Part shown: positions 18,523-27,398 of the stretch, piece after piece
How positions within the stretch are numbered: the stretch's first letter is position 1
Layout: each line of letters opens with the position of its first letter
Source: Algoriella xinjiangensis
GTDB taxonomy: Bacteria > Bacteroidota > Bacteroidia > Flavobacteriales > Weeksellaceae
Assembly (NCBI RefSeq): GCF_900115015.1
Contig: NZ_FOUZ01000008.1
Span: 62,001 to 126,000, forward strand
Direction: 5' to 3'
DNA: 64,000 nt
Made by a program: the position numbers and the translations under genes
The notes under the pieces: model-generated
Database searches by the model: none
Seen by the model: only the letters and a program-made list of their open reading frames with translations
What the model was told of the DNA's origin: nothing

Positions 18523-18683
18523 ACAAAGTACTGATTTATTTTTAGTTCTATACAAATAAAACACAACAACCTAGTGTTTAAACGAATTTTGATGTGAAAA
18601 AAATTTGAAAGTTTTTTATAAAATTTAATTTAAACTTAAATAAAAGCATCAAAAATCACTAAAATGAGTTGATTTTGTTTTAG

Positions 18684-18691
18684 TATCTTTG
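18684..18691 (+). promoter_or_regulatory. Candidate -7 box for the S1/P1 nuclease gene
   Basis: TATCTTTG fits TAnnTTTG, 20 bp before the ATG. No good -33 partner at 19-21 bp. Confidence 0.5.
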
Positions 18692-18711
18692 CCTAAAATC
18701 GTACTCACACA

Positions 18712-19503
18712 ATGAAAAAATTAGTAGGAAGTGCTTTCTTATTAGGTGCATTTTTAGCATCGAGTAATGCTTTAGCTTGGGGATTAACAGGTCACCGCGT
18801 TGTTTCTGAAATAGCAGAACAAAATATTAGCCATAAAACAAGAAAGGCTTTAGATAAAATTATTGGGCAACAAAAATTAGCTTATTGGGCAAATTGGCCA
18901 GATTTTATAAAATCGGATAGTTCTTGGAAACATGCAGATACTTTTCATTACGTTAATATTCCTGGTGGAATGACGCGTGCACAATTTGATGTTGCGTTAA
19001 ACGAAACACCAGAAGAAAATATGTACAAAAAAGGTATGTTTTTGATGAATGAATTAAAAAACAATAAAAACCTTACAATCGAAGAAAAACAACACGATTT
19101 ATATTTCTTAATTCACATTATGGGCGATGCACATCAACCGTTGCACGTTGGTCGTCCAGATGATTTAGGTGGAAATAAAATTAAAGTTGAATGGTTTCGC
19201 GACAAAGTAAATATTCATACTGTTTGGGATTCTAAATTGGTAGATTACGAAAACTACTCGTACACAGAATATTCTAATCTATTAAATATTGCTCCAAAAT
19301 CGCAAAGAAAAGTAATGCAAGAAGGTAATTTTGCTGATTGGATTTACGGTTCTTATACTATTGCGAATACAGTTTACGCAAATGTAAAAATGGATGACAA
19401 ATTAGGTTACCGTTACCATTTTGACAATAAATTTATTGTAGAAGATCAAATGTTGAAAGGTGGTTTACGTTTAGCAAAAGTTTTAGACGACATTTTTAAA
19501 TAG
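18712..19503 (+). CDS. S1/P1-type zinc nuclease, secreted
   Basis: 263 residues. The signal peptide ends at NALA, so the mature protein starts with Trp (WGLTGHRVV), which is the first zinc ligand in this family. Other ligands are visible: HADTFHYVN, HDLYFLIHIMGDAHQPLHVG (HxxxD), and NIHTVWDSKLV. The set matches the trinuclear zinc centre that cleaves single-stranded DNA and RNA. Periplasmic or extracellular. Monocistronic, followed by a strong terminator. Confidence 0.93.
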   Translation: MKKLVGSAFLLGAFLASSNALAWGLTGHRVVSEIAEQNISHKTRKALDKIIGQQKLAYWANWPDFIKSDSSWKHADTFHYVNIPGGMTRAQFDVALNETPEENMYKKGMFLMNELKNNKNLTIEEKQHDLYFLIHIMGDAHQPLHVGRPDDLGGNKIKVEWFRDKVNIHTVWDSKLVDYENYSYTEYSNLLNIAPKSQRKVMQEGNFADWIYGSYTIANTVYANVKMDDKLGYRYHFDNKFIVEDQMLKGGLRLAKVLDDIFK

Positions 19504-19527
19504 AAAAAACGACATTAATAATATACA

Positions 19528-19557
19528 ATCCCGAATCATAGATTCGGGATTTTTTTA
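19528..19557 (+). terminator. Intrinsic terminator; last chromosomal feature before the mobile island
   Basis: ATCCCGAATC-ATA-GATTCGGGAT followed by seven T. The truncated coupling-protein gene begins about 70 bp later. Confidence 0.88.
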
Positions 19558-19629
19558 TCTAAAACATTGTAAAACAATTAATTTATATTGTATAAAATTA
19601 TCGAAAAACCAATATAACTTACATTTTAA

Positions 19630-20601
19630 CAATTACTGAACAAGAAGTATTCGGATGTATTCACTATCCTTACTTCATATCCTGATCTGGAAAATTATCT
19701 TTCGACGTTTATGGATGCGTGGCAAAGTGGTGCACAAGACCAATTACAGGGGCAGATTGCATCAGCAAAAATTCCTTTATCAAGAATGATTTCGCCACAA
19801 TTGTATTGGGTAATGACTGGCGATGATTTTTCACTGGACATCAACAATCCCAAAGAACCGAAAATCCTTTGTGTTGGAAACAATCCCGACCGTCAAAATA
19901 TTTATTCGGCAGCTTTGGGATTGTATAATTCAAGGATTGTTAAACTCATTAATAAAAAAGGGCAATTAAAGAGTTCTGTTATTATTGATGAGTTGCCCAC
20001 TATTTATTTTCGTGGATTAGATAATCTTATTGCAACTGCCCGAAGTAATAAGGTGGCAGTTTGTTTAGGCTTTCAGGATTTTTCGCAATTGATAAGGGAT
20101 TATGGCGATAAAGAAGCAAAGGTTATCCAAAACACTGTGGGCAATATATTTTCGGGTCAGGTAGTTGGCGAAACTGCAAAGAGCCTTTCGGAAAGGTTCG
20201 GGAAAGTATTGCAAAAGCGTCAAAGTATATCAATCAACCGAAATGATACGTCAACTTCCATTTCCACACAATTAGATAGTCTTATTCCAGCTTCCAAAAT
20301 TTCAACACTAACACAAGGTATGTTTGTGGGGGCTGTCTCCGATAACTTTGATGAACGTATCGAGCAAAAAATATTTCACGCTGAAATTGTTGTGGACAAT
20401 GAAAAAGTTGCCGCAGAAACTAAAGTTTATCAGGAGATACCGCAAATCTTATCCTTTGTTGATGAACACGGCGATGATAAAATGAAGCAGGAAATAGAAA
20501 CGAATTATAAACAGATCAAACAAGATATTGTTCAGGTTATTAAAAAGGAATTGGAGCGGATTAAGAATGATCCTGATTTACAGCATTTGGTGCAGGAATA
20601 A
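19630..20601 (+). pseudogene. C-terminal part of a conjugative coupling protein (T4CP, MobC/TraG type)
   Basis: VirD4-like ATPase that links relaxosome and conjugation channel. The frame is open from 19630 to the stop, with a first ATG at 19711. The Walker B and following block (SSVIIDELPTIYFRGLDNLI, ATARSNKVAVCLGFQDFSQL) is intact and a C-terminal tail rich in Lys/Glu follows. The N-terminal membrane helices and Walker A are missing, so only about half the protein remains. Truncation coincides with the change from chromosomal to mobile DNA. A 5'-truncated remnant is much more likely than a short functional gene. Confidence 0.85.
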
Positions 20602-20643
20602 AAAACAATATTCAACATAATATTTATGCTTTAATTTAAATCG

Positions 20644-20651
20644 TAAATTTG
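20644..20651 (+). promoter_or_regulatory. Candidate -7 box for the HMA-AraC regulator
   Basis: TAAATTTG fits TAnnTTTG, 32 bp before the ATG. Confidence 0.5.
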
Positions 20652-20683
20652 GCTATTCTGCTTAATATGAATAGGTAATAAAT

Positions 20684-21247
20684 ATGACGACACTCTTTAT
20701 TAAAAACATGGTTTGCAACCGCTGTATTATGGTAGTGCAAAATGAATTGGATAAATTAAGGTTGGATGTAAAAAACATCAAACTTGGAGAGGTAACATTG
20801 GACAAAGAATTGACGGATGAACAAAAGAAGAATTTTGACGCAGTACTTACCTCATTAGGGTTTGAACTAATTGACGATAAAAAAAGCCGCATCATTGAAA
20901 AGATAAAAAATATAATCATAGAGTTGGTTCATCATCAAGACAACGACACCAAAAACAACCTTTCAGATGTGCTAATCAGTAAACTGCACCACGATTATAA
21001 TTACTTATCCAACCTGTTTTCGGAAATAGAAGGTACTACGATTGAAAAGTATTTTATTGCCCAAAAAATAGAGAAGGTGAAAGAACTATTGGTATATGAT
21101 GAACTGTCTTTAAGTGAAATTGCTTTGCGTTTAAATTACTCAAGTGTAGCCTATTTAAGCAACCAATTCAAAAAGGTAACAGGACTTACCCCAAGTTATT
21201 TCAAGCAAATACGAGAGGATAAAAGAAAACCTTTGGATAAGGTCTAA
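20684..21247 (+). CDS. AraC-family regulator with N-terminal HMA-like domain
   Basis: 187 residues. Residues 1-70 look like a small ferredoxin-fold heavy-metal-associated domain with CNRC (residues 11-14) in the metal-loop position. Residues about 80-187 are an AraC/XylS DNA-binding domain with both helix-turn-helix units (LSLSEIALRLNYSSVAYLSN and FKKVTGLTPSYFKQIRED). It precedes the copper-type ATPase by 86 bp on the same strand, so it probably senses Cu(I) directly and controls module 1. The metal specificity is inferred. Confidence 0.85.
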   Translation: MTTLFIKNMVCNRCIMVVQNELDKLRLDVKNIKLGEVTLDKELTDEQKKNFDAVLTSLGFELIDDKKSRIIEKIKNIIIELVHHQDNDTKNNLSDVLISKLHHDYNYLSNLFSEIEGTTIEKYFIAQKIEKVKELLVYDELSLSEIALRLNYSSVAYLSNQFKKVTGLTPSYFKQIREDKRKPLDKV

Positions 21248-21333
21248 ATAAATCTTACAAATCATTCCCAAAATTCCACAAGGAAAAAATGGAAACAAAA
21301 TGGAACTTTGTATCACAATAAAACTCAAACAAA

Positions 21334-23874
21334 ATGGTACACAAATATCAAGTAACAGGTATGACCTGTGGAGGTTGCGAAGCAAAGGTGAAATTGGCTT
21401 TATTAAAGGTTGAAAATGTGACAAATGTTGAAGTTTCAAAAGATGAAAACTCAGCTACCCTGACAATGGATAAACACATTCCAACTACACAATTGCAAGA
21501 AGCATTAACCGCTGTTGGAAAATATACCATAGAAATGAGCAATAACAAAAGCCCACAACATACCACGACAAATGAACCAGTGGCAAAATCCTGCTGCTCC
21601 GCTCATTCTCACGATGATAAAAAAACAATCGAAGTGACTAGCAATATAAGAGGCAAATACTATTGCCCAATGCATTGTGAAGGCGATAAAACCTATGATA
21701 AAGCTGGCGATTGCCCTGTTTGTGGAATGCATTTGGTAAAAGAAGCAGAATTGGATGTAAAGAAAACGATGTACACCTCTCCAATGCATCCCGAAGTTAT
21801 TCAAGATAGTCCGGGTTCATGTCCTATATGCGGAATGGATTTAGTACCCATGGAACCAAGCGATTCCGAAGAAAAAAAAACCTATCTGGATTTGCTTAAA
21901 AAAATGAAAATTGCAACCCTCTTTACGGTGCCAATTTTCATTATTGCCATGATGGAAATGGTGCATAACAATCCGTTATTTCAAATAATGGACAGTAACA
22001 TGTGGAACTGGGTGCAATTTCTGTTTTCAATTCCTGTTATTTTCTATGCTGGTTGGATGTTTTTTGTACGAGCTTGGAAATCCATAATCACTTGGAATCT
22101 AAACATGTTTACCCTTATCGGAATAGGAACTGGAGTTGCATTTTTGTTTAGTATTGTAGGAATGCTGTTTCCGAATATTTTTCCCGAAGAATTTAAAACC
22201 GAACACGGAACCATTCATCTTTATTTTGAAGCGGCAACAGTAATCATTACACTGGTCTTGTTGGGACAATTGTTAGAAGCAAGAGCACATAGCCAAACCA
22301 GTGGAGCTATAAAAGCGTTATTACAATTAGCGCCAACCGAAGCTACTTTGATTGGTGAAGGGGGCGATAAAGTGATTTCCATTCATGATATTAAGAAAGG
22401 TGATTTATTACGCGTAAAACCAGGAGATAAAATTCCAGTTGACGGAAAAATAACCGATGGTGAAGGCAGTATTGATGAAGCAATGATTACAGGAGAGCCA
22501 ATTCCCGTTGACAAAAAGAAAGACGATAATGTAATTTCGGGAACAATCAACGGGAACAAATCATTTGTAATGATGGCCGAAAAAGTAGGTTCTGAAACAT
22601 TACTTTCTCAAATTGTACAAATGGTTAACGATGCTTCTCGTTCAAGAGCACCCATTCAAAAATTAGCCGATAGTATTTCTAAATATTTTGTACCCATTGT
22701 AGTAATCATTTCAGTAATTACTTTTTTTGTTTGGGCACTATTTGGTCCAGAACCAGCGAAGGTTTATGGATTTATAAATGCCATTGCAGTTTTAATCATA
22801 GCTTGTCCTTGTGCTTTAGGTTTAGCCACGCCGATGTCTGTGATGGTGGGTGTGGGCAAAGGAGCACAATCTGGTGTATTAATTAAAAATGCCGAAGCCT
22901 TAGAAAATATGAATAAGGTGGATGTTTTAATAACAGATAAAACAGGAACGCTAACAGAGGGAAAACCTTCGGTAGAAAAAATTTACGCATCAACTAATAA
23001 CGAGGATGATTTATTGCAAAATATAGCTTCCTTAAACCAATACAGTGAACATCCATTGGCACAAGCAGTAGTCAATTATGCCAAAACAAAATCTATTTCA
23101 TTAATTGGAGTCAAAGATTTTGAAAATGTTACAGGAAAAGGAGTTACAGGAACGGTTACCAATAGAAAAGTAGCATTAGGCAATAAAAAACTAATGGAAC
23201 AGGTTAAGGCAACTATTTCTGACGATTTAGAAAACAAAATTATTGCAGAACAAAAACTTGGTAAAACGGTTTCTTACATTGCTGTTGATGGTGTTACAGT
23301 TGGTTTTGTTTCAATTACCGATGCGATAAAAACTTCGAGTGCAGCAGCGATAAAAGAACTAATGCTTCAAGGTGTAGAAGTAATTATGCTTACTGGTGAC
23401 AATGTTAATACAGCCAAAGCAGTAGCGGATGAATTAGGTTTATCTTCCTATAAAGCAGGATGCTTACCCGAAGATAAACTCAACGAAATTAAACGTTTAC
23501 AAGCAGAAGGGAAAATTGTAGCTATGGCTGGTGATGGTATAAATGATGCTCCGGCATTAGCACAAGCCAATATCGGAATAGCTATGGGAACTGGAACCGA
23601 TGTAGCCATAGAAAGTGCCAAAATAACTTTAGTAAAAGGCGATTTATTAGGTATCGTTAAAGCAAAAAATTTGAGCCATGCTGTTATGAAAAACATCAAG
23701 CAAAATTTATTCTTTGCCTTTTTCTACAATGTGCTTGGTGTTCCAATTGCAGCAGGTATTTTATATCCGTTTTTTGGAATTTTATTATCTCCAATGATTG
23801 CAGCTTTAGCAATGTCTTTAAGTTCTGTATCGGTAATCGCAAATGCATTGCGATTACGCAGTTTTAAACTTTAA
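21334..23874 (+). CDS. copA: Copper-type P1B ATPase with HMA and two heavy-metal-binding (YHS-like) domains
   Basis: 846 residues. An N-terminal HMA domain (MTCGGCEAKV, residues 10-19) is followed by two short Cys/Met motifs (YYCPMHCEGDK...CPVCGMHL, and YTSPMHPEV...CPICGMDLVPM; about 110-175), then eight membrane helices. TGEPIPVD, the CPC motif in IACPCALGLATPMSVMVG, DKTGTLTEGKP and GDGINDAPALAQA are all present. CPC and the MSxx after it indicate Cu(I)/Ag(I) export from the cytoplasm. The start follows the AraC regulator gene; a broken HMA gene begins at its stop codon. Confidence 0.93.
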   Translation: MVHKYQVTGMTCGGCEAKVKLALLKVENVTNVEVSKDENSATLTMDKHIPTTQLQEALTAVGKYTIEMSNNKSPQHTTTNEPVAKSCCSAHSHDDKKTIEVTSNIRGKYYCPMHCEGDKTYDKAGDCPVCGMHLVKEAELDVKKTMYTSPMHPEVIQDSPGSCPICGMDLVPMEPSDSEEKKTYLDLLKKMKIATLFTVPIFIIAMMEMVHNNPLFQIMDSNMWNWVQFLFSIPVIFYAGWMFFVRAWKSIITWNLNMFTLIGIGTGVAFLFSIVGMLFPNIFPEEFKTEHGTIHLYFEAATVIITLVLLGQLLEARAHSQTSGAIKALLQLAPTEATLIGEGGDKVISIHDIKKGDLLRVKPGDKIPVDGKITDGEGSIDEAMITGEPIPVDKKKDDNVISGTINGNKSFVMMAEKVGSETLLSQIVQMVNDASRSRAPIQKLADSISKYFVPIVVIISVITFFVWALFGPEPAKVYGFINAIAVLIIACPCALGLATPMSVMVGVGKGAQSGVLIKNAEALENMNKVDVLITDKTGTLTEGKPSVEKIYASTNNEDDLLQNIASLNQYSEHPLAQAVVNYAKTKSISLIGVKDFENVTGKGVTGTVTNRKVALGNKKLMEQVKATISDDLENKIIAEQKLGKTVSYIAVDGVTVGFVSITDAIKTSSAAAIKELMLQGVEVIMLTGDNVNTAKAVADELGLSSYKAGCLPEDKLNEIKRLQAEGKIVAMAGDGINDAPALAQANIGIAMGTGTDVAIESAKITLVKGDLLGIVKAKNLSHAVMKNIKQNLFFAFFYNVLGVPIAAGILYPFFGILLSPMIAALAMSLSSVSVIANALRLRSFKL

Positions 23875-24147
23875 ATGAATTATTCAATAAACAAAATGGA
23901 AAAGAATAATCAAGACTTACGATTCAAAACAAATATTAACTGTGGTGGATGTGTAGCATCTGTAAAACCTCATTTGGATAATGCCGATGGTATATGACAT
24001 TGGGAAGTAGATACAACTAAAGACAAGGTGCTTACCGTAAAATCAGAAGGAATTACACAAGAACAGGAAATTGAAACTGTACAGAAAGCAGGTTTTAAAA
24101 TAGAACCATTAAACAAAGATAATTTACTTATCCTAATACCTGTTTAG
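23875..24147 (+). pseudogene. HMA-domain copper chaperone gene with in-frame TGA
   Basis: Starts at the base after the copA stop (or at an inner ATG, 23896). It encodes an HMA domain with NCGGCVASVKPHL at about residues 22-34. An in-frame TGA at 23995-23997 (codon 41, between ADGI and HWEVDTTK) stops translation after 40 residues, although the rest of the domain continues in frame to the TAG at 24145 (ITQEQEIETVQKAGFKIEPL). This looks like a recent nonsense mutation in a small Cu chaperone. A sequencing error is possible. Confidence 0.75.
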
Positions 24148-24317
24148 TTATTTAACTTATAACAAACACTTTAGGTAATTCACTGTATATTTATTTTAAT
24201 AAGCATAAAAAGGACTATGCAGACTAGTGATTTAGACATTTTATCTATAATTCTGTGTTTGCAGTTCACGAAAGTGCAAAATATAGCAATTAAAAGAAAT
24301 AATTTCATAATTTTGTA
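24148..24317 (+). promoter_or_regulatory. Intergenic region with candidate promoter at 24308-24315
   Basis: TAATTTTG (24308-24315) fits TAnnTTTG, but it lies only 3 bp before the GTG assumed as start of the next gene. If real, transcription would begin inside or at the assumed start, so the true start may be a later TTG (24321 or 24330). An upstream GTGTTTGCAG (about 24256) is too far to be its -33 partner. Confidence 0.4.
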
Positions 24318-24710
24318 GTGTTGAAAAATTTGAGTAAACATATCAGCTTTGTCATCTTACTATGTTTGGGCTTTTTCCTAATGCCAAGCATAAGCTATGC
24401 TTGTGCAAAAAAAACAACTAAGACAGAGCAAAAGTCCTGCTCAAAAGATCAATCTGCAAAAGCAGAACATAAAAGCAGTTGCAAGGACAAGTCCTGTAAA
24501 AAATGCAAAGATGGTCACGACTGCGACGGCAATTGTAAGCACAGTTCTTGTGGATGCAGCACTTCTTCATCTTCTGTAAGCTTACCAATACCAGTAGATT
24601 TAAAAACAGCTGACCCTTTTGCTGAAATTAAAAAGCAAAAATTCGGTTTCAAAGAAGCCTACTATTCTTCAGGCTACTCTTCCATTTGGCAACCACCTAA
24701 AATAAGCTAA
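24318..24710 (+). CDS. Cys-rich secreted metal-binding peptide (IWQPPK C-terminus)
   Basis: About 130 residues; no ATG, probably GTG at 24318 or TTG at 24321. A signal peptide (FVILLCLGFFLMPSISYACA) is followed by a metallothionein-like stretch with ten Cys and several His (SCKDKSCKKCKDGHDCDGNC, then KHSSCGCS). The C-terminus YSSGYSSIWQPPKIS matches the end of the protein at 30359-30685 (FYSGSIWHPPKFTV). The two are distant homologs and probably belong to the uncharacterised DUF6660-like group. Exported metal binding is inferred from Cys content and position between a Cu ATPase and DUF3347 proteins. Confidence 0.72.
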   Translation: MLKNLSKHISFVILLCLGFFLMPSISYACAKKTTKTEQKSCSKDQSAKAEHKSSCKDKSCKKCKDGHDCDGNCKHSSCGCSTSSSSVSLPIPVDLKTADPFAEIKKQKFGFKEAYYSSGYSSIWQPPKIS

Positions 24711-24805
24711 AACGATGGCTTGTTAGCCATACGTGTGCCTTGTCGAAAGCTGAATCCAGTTTTCGCAAACTCTTCGTATATCTTATTAAATAAAAAAAAA
24801 TAAAA

Positions 24806-25684
24806 ATGAAATCAATATCAAAAATATTGATGGTAATCACCGTATTACTATCAGCTGTAAACAGTTTTGCACAAATCAAAAATGCAAAAACAGAAACCGT
24901 AAAAATATATGGCAACTGCGAAATGTGTAAAACAACCATCGAAAAAGCAGGAAATTTAAAAAATGTAGCCACAGTAGAATGGAATAAAGACACCAAAATG
25001 GCTACACTTAAATACGATGATAAAAAAACAAATCAGGATGAAATACTGAAACGTATTGCTTTGGCAGGTTATGACAGCGAGAAATTTTTGGCTCCAGATG
25101 ATGTATATGCAAAATTATCCGACTGTTGCCAGTATAAAAGGGAACTAAAACCAGTTGCAAAAACCAAAGATGCAGGTATGGATATGAAAAATGAACACGC
25201 CAACCATAACCAAAGCGATATGGCTCAAAAAAACACCACTGAAACGCAAAATGTACCGCAATTAAAAACCGTTTTCGAGAACTACTTTTCGGTTAAAGAT
25301 GCGTTAGTAAAAACTGATGCAGGTATCTCATCTGCAAAAGCCGCTGAATTGGTAAAAGCCATTAAAGCGGTAGAAATGACAAAACTTTCTACCAAGGAAC
25401 ATAACGTTTGGATGGAAGTGATGAAGGATTTAACAGCAAATGCTGAAAAAATTGCTACAACCAAAGATGTGGCAAAACAAAGAGAAACTTTCGCTTTGCT
25501 TTCTAAGAATATGTATGAATTAACTAAGGTATCAAAACAAGAAGCACCTGTTTATTATCTGCATTGCCCCATGTACAATAATGGGAAAGGTGCAAACTGG
25601 TTAAGTAAGGAAGAAGTGGTTAAAAACCCATATTACGGTTCTAAAATGCTTACCTGCGGTAGTGTGCAGGAAACTATTAAATAA
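24806..25684 (+). CDS. Periplasmic HMA-DUF3347 fusion protein
   Basis: 292 residues with signal peptide (MVITVLLSAVNSFAQ). Residues 30-100 are an HMA domain with the metal loop CEMC (YGNCEMCKTTIEKAG). A His/Met-rich linker (DMKNEHANHNQSDMAQ) leads into a DUF3347 domain with HCPMYNNGKGANWL and the C-terminal YYGSKMLTCGSV. DUF3347 resembles C-terminal parts of CusB-type adaptors and is found beside copper efflux systems. The fusion suggests a periplasmic Cu carrier handing metal to the efflux machinery. It shares its DUF3347 part with the gene at 26265. Confidence 0.85.
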   Translation: MKSISKILMVITVLLSAVNSFAQIKNAKTETVKIYGNCEMCKTTIEKAGNLKNVATVEWNKDTKMATLKYDDKKTNQDEILKRIALAGYDSEKFLAPDDVYAKLSDCCQYKRELKPVAKTKDAGMDMKNEHANHNQSDMAQKNTTETQNVPQLKTVFENYFSVKDALVKTDAGISSAKAAELVKAIKAVEMTKLSTKEHNVWMEVMKDLTANAEKIATTKDVAKQRETFALLSKNMYELTKVSKQEAPVYYLHCPMYNNGKGANWLSKEEVVKNPYYGSKMLTCGSVQETIK

Positions 25685-25703
25685 CAAATAAAACGCTATT
25701 GTT

Positions 25704-26225
25704 ATGGAAAGTATGAAAAACCAACACGGAATGCAACATACCCAAAAGAGTGAAGAAAATAACCCCAATCATTCTTTAGCAATGTACAAACGTTTTGCTG
25801 TAATGGCTGTTGCAATGTTTGTAGCTATGTATTTTATTATGTATGCTATGATTGACGGTTTGCAGAACCTTATCCCCAACATCAATAATTTATATATGAC
25901 ATTGCTGATGGTTTCTGCAATGTTGATCATAGAACTATTGATAATGAAAGGAATGTATGAAAACAAAAAAATCAACTGGGCAATCATAACGGTTTCCCTT
26001 GCGATTGGCATCTTTTCTTGGTTTGGTATTCGGGAGCAATTATTTGTGGGCAATAAGGAGTTTGTAAAAGGTATGATACCGCATCACGCAGCAGCAGTAT
26101 TGATGTCTGAAAAAGCTAAGCTTACCGACCCCGAATTGATACAGTTACAAAAAAACATACTGGAAACACAGGCACAAGAAATCGAATTTATGAAGCGTAA
26201 GCTAAATGAATTTGAAAACAAATAA
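25704..26225 (+). CDS. DUF305 membrane protein
   Basis: 173 residues. Three hydrophobic helices (about 32-50, 58-80 and 90-108) precede a short C-terminal helical region with MIPHHAAAVLMSEKA, the His-His motif of DUF305. An N-terminal Met/His-rich segment (NQHGMQHTQKSEENN) may bind copper. It sits between two DUF3347 genes in the same direction, so it is part of module 1. DUF305 proteins are common in copper-resistance loci; the biochemical role is not established. Confidence 0.85.
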   Translation: MESMKNQHGMQHTQKSEENNPNHSLAMYKRFAVMAVAMFVAMYFIMYAMIDGLQNLIPNINNLYMTLLMVSAMLIIELLIMKGMYENKKINWAIITVSLAIGIFSWFGIREQLFVGNKEFVKGMIPHHAAAVLMSEKAKLTDPELIQLQKNILETQAQEIEFMKRKLNEFENK

Positions 26226-26264
26226 ATAAGATAAATTTCTTCAATAATATTAAAAATAAATAAA

Positions 26265-26924
26265 ATGAAAAATATAATTTTCTCAATCATTACATTAGTA
26301 ACAGTTGCAGCGGTAACAATTTCCTGCAATCAATCTTCAAATAAAAATAGCGACCAGCAAGCTAATGATAGCACAACAATTGCTGCAACTCCGGAGTTAC
26401 AATCACCTACACACAAAGATACGGTAGCAACTGTTACTTCAACTTATACGTCTTCTCAAGAGGCTGAAAAATCCGATGTGAAGCAAGCTCAAAAGTTTAC
26501 TATCGCACCTATAATTAAGGATTATTTGGCTTTAAAAAATGCACTTGTTGCAGATAATGACAAAGCAGCTGCTAATGCAGGAAAGCAATTGTTTACTACC
26601 TTAAAAAATGTGGATATGAACGCTATCCCAGCGAATAAACATAAAGAATATATGGAGATAGCTGAAAATGCTAAGGAAAATGCAGAACACATTGGCGATA
26701 ATGCAGGCAAAATAGACCATCAAAGAGAACATTTAGCATCATTAAGCAAAGATGTTTCCGATCTTATAGTATTATTTGGAACTACACAAAAATTATATCA
26801 AGACCATTGTCCAATGTATAACGATGGTAAAGGTGCGGTTTGGATTAGCGAAGCTAAAGCTATCAAAAACCCTTACTATGGCGGTAAAATGCTTACCTGT
26901 GGCTCTGTAAAAAAAGAGTTCTAA
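26265..26924 (+). CDS. DUF3347 lipoprotein
   Basis: 219 residues. The signal ending in VAAVTISCNQSSN is of lipoprotein type (Cys21). A Ser/Thr-rich spacer is followed by a DUF3347 domain (about 85-219) with DHCPMYNDGKGAVWI and YYGGKMLTCGSVKKEF. It is a paralog of the C-terminal half of the HMA-DUF3347 protein and ends one base before the haem-binding protein gene. Probably a membrane-anchored periplasmic metal-binding protein. Confidence 0.84.
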   Translation: MKNIIFSIITLVTVAAVTISCNQSSNKNSDQQANDSTTIAATPELQSPTHKDTVATVTSTYTSSQEAEKSDVKQAQKFTIAPIIKDYLALKNALVADNDKAAANAGKQLFTTLKNVDMNAIPANKHKEYMEIAENAKENAEHIGDNAGKIDHQREHLASLSKDVSDLIVLFGTTQKLYQDHCPMYNDGKGAVWISEAKAIKNPYYGGKMLTCGSVKKEF

Positions 26925-26925
26925 A

Positions 26926-27375
26926 ATGAAGAAAGTATTAAAGATAATATTGACAATAGTGCTGTTTATTTTTATTGGAATACAATTTTATCAGCCTGCC
27001 CTTAATGTAGATAATGGGCAGGTTTACACAACCGATTTTACCCAAGCCTATAAAATGCCTGTTCAAGTAAAAGCGATGTTTCAAACCTCTTGCTACGATT
27101 GTCATAGCAACAATACCAACTACGTTTGGTACGACTATGTACAGCCTGCAAGAACATTGGTAGAAAATCACATCAAAAACGCAAAAGAGGATTTGAATTT
27201 CAACGAATGGGGTATATATTCAAATAGGAAGCAGGAAAGATTATTAAACTCAATTAAAGAACAAATCGAGACTAAACAAATGCCCTTATCATCATATACA
27301 ATAATGCATAAAAAGGCAAAACTGAATGATGAGCAAATCAAAGTATTAACCAATTGGTTAAAAGAGCAGGAATAA
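26926..27375 (+). CDS. Haem-binding domain protein (single CxxCH)
   Basis: 149 residues. One N-terminal membrane segment (LKIILTIVLFIFIGIQFYQ) and then a small domain with one CYDCHSNNTNYVWYDYVQPA motif (CxxCH at about residues 58-62). This matches the haem_bd family. It follows the DUF3347 lipoprotein by 1 bp. It probably passes electrons in the periplasm, perhaps to or from the multicopper oxidase encoded next; that link is inferred. Confidence 0.84.
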   Translation: MKKVLKIILTIVLFIFIGIQFYQPALNVDNGQVYTTDFTQAYKMPVQVKAMFQTSCYDCHSNNTNYVWYDYVQPARTLVENHIKNAKEDLNFNEWGIYSNRKQERLLNSIKEQIETKQMPLSSYTIMHKKAKLNDEQIKVLTNWLKEQE

Positions 27376-27398
27376 GTTTCATTAATAAAAATATTAAA

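Noticed and set aside
19558-19640. Attachment site direct repeat between the island edges
   Set aside because: Only short AT-rich matches such as ACATT were seen by eye; not above chance.
23995-23997. TGA as a selenocysteine codon in the HMA protein
   Set aside because: The position is not the metal-binding Cys and no SECIS-like stem was evident; a nonsense mutation is simpler.
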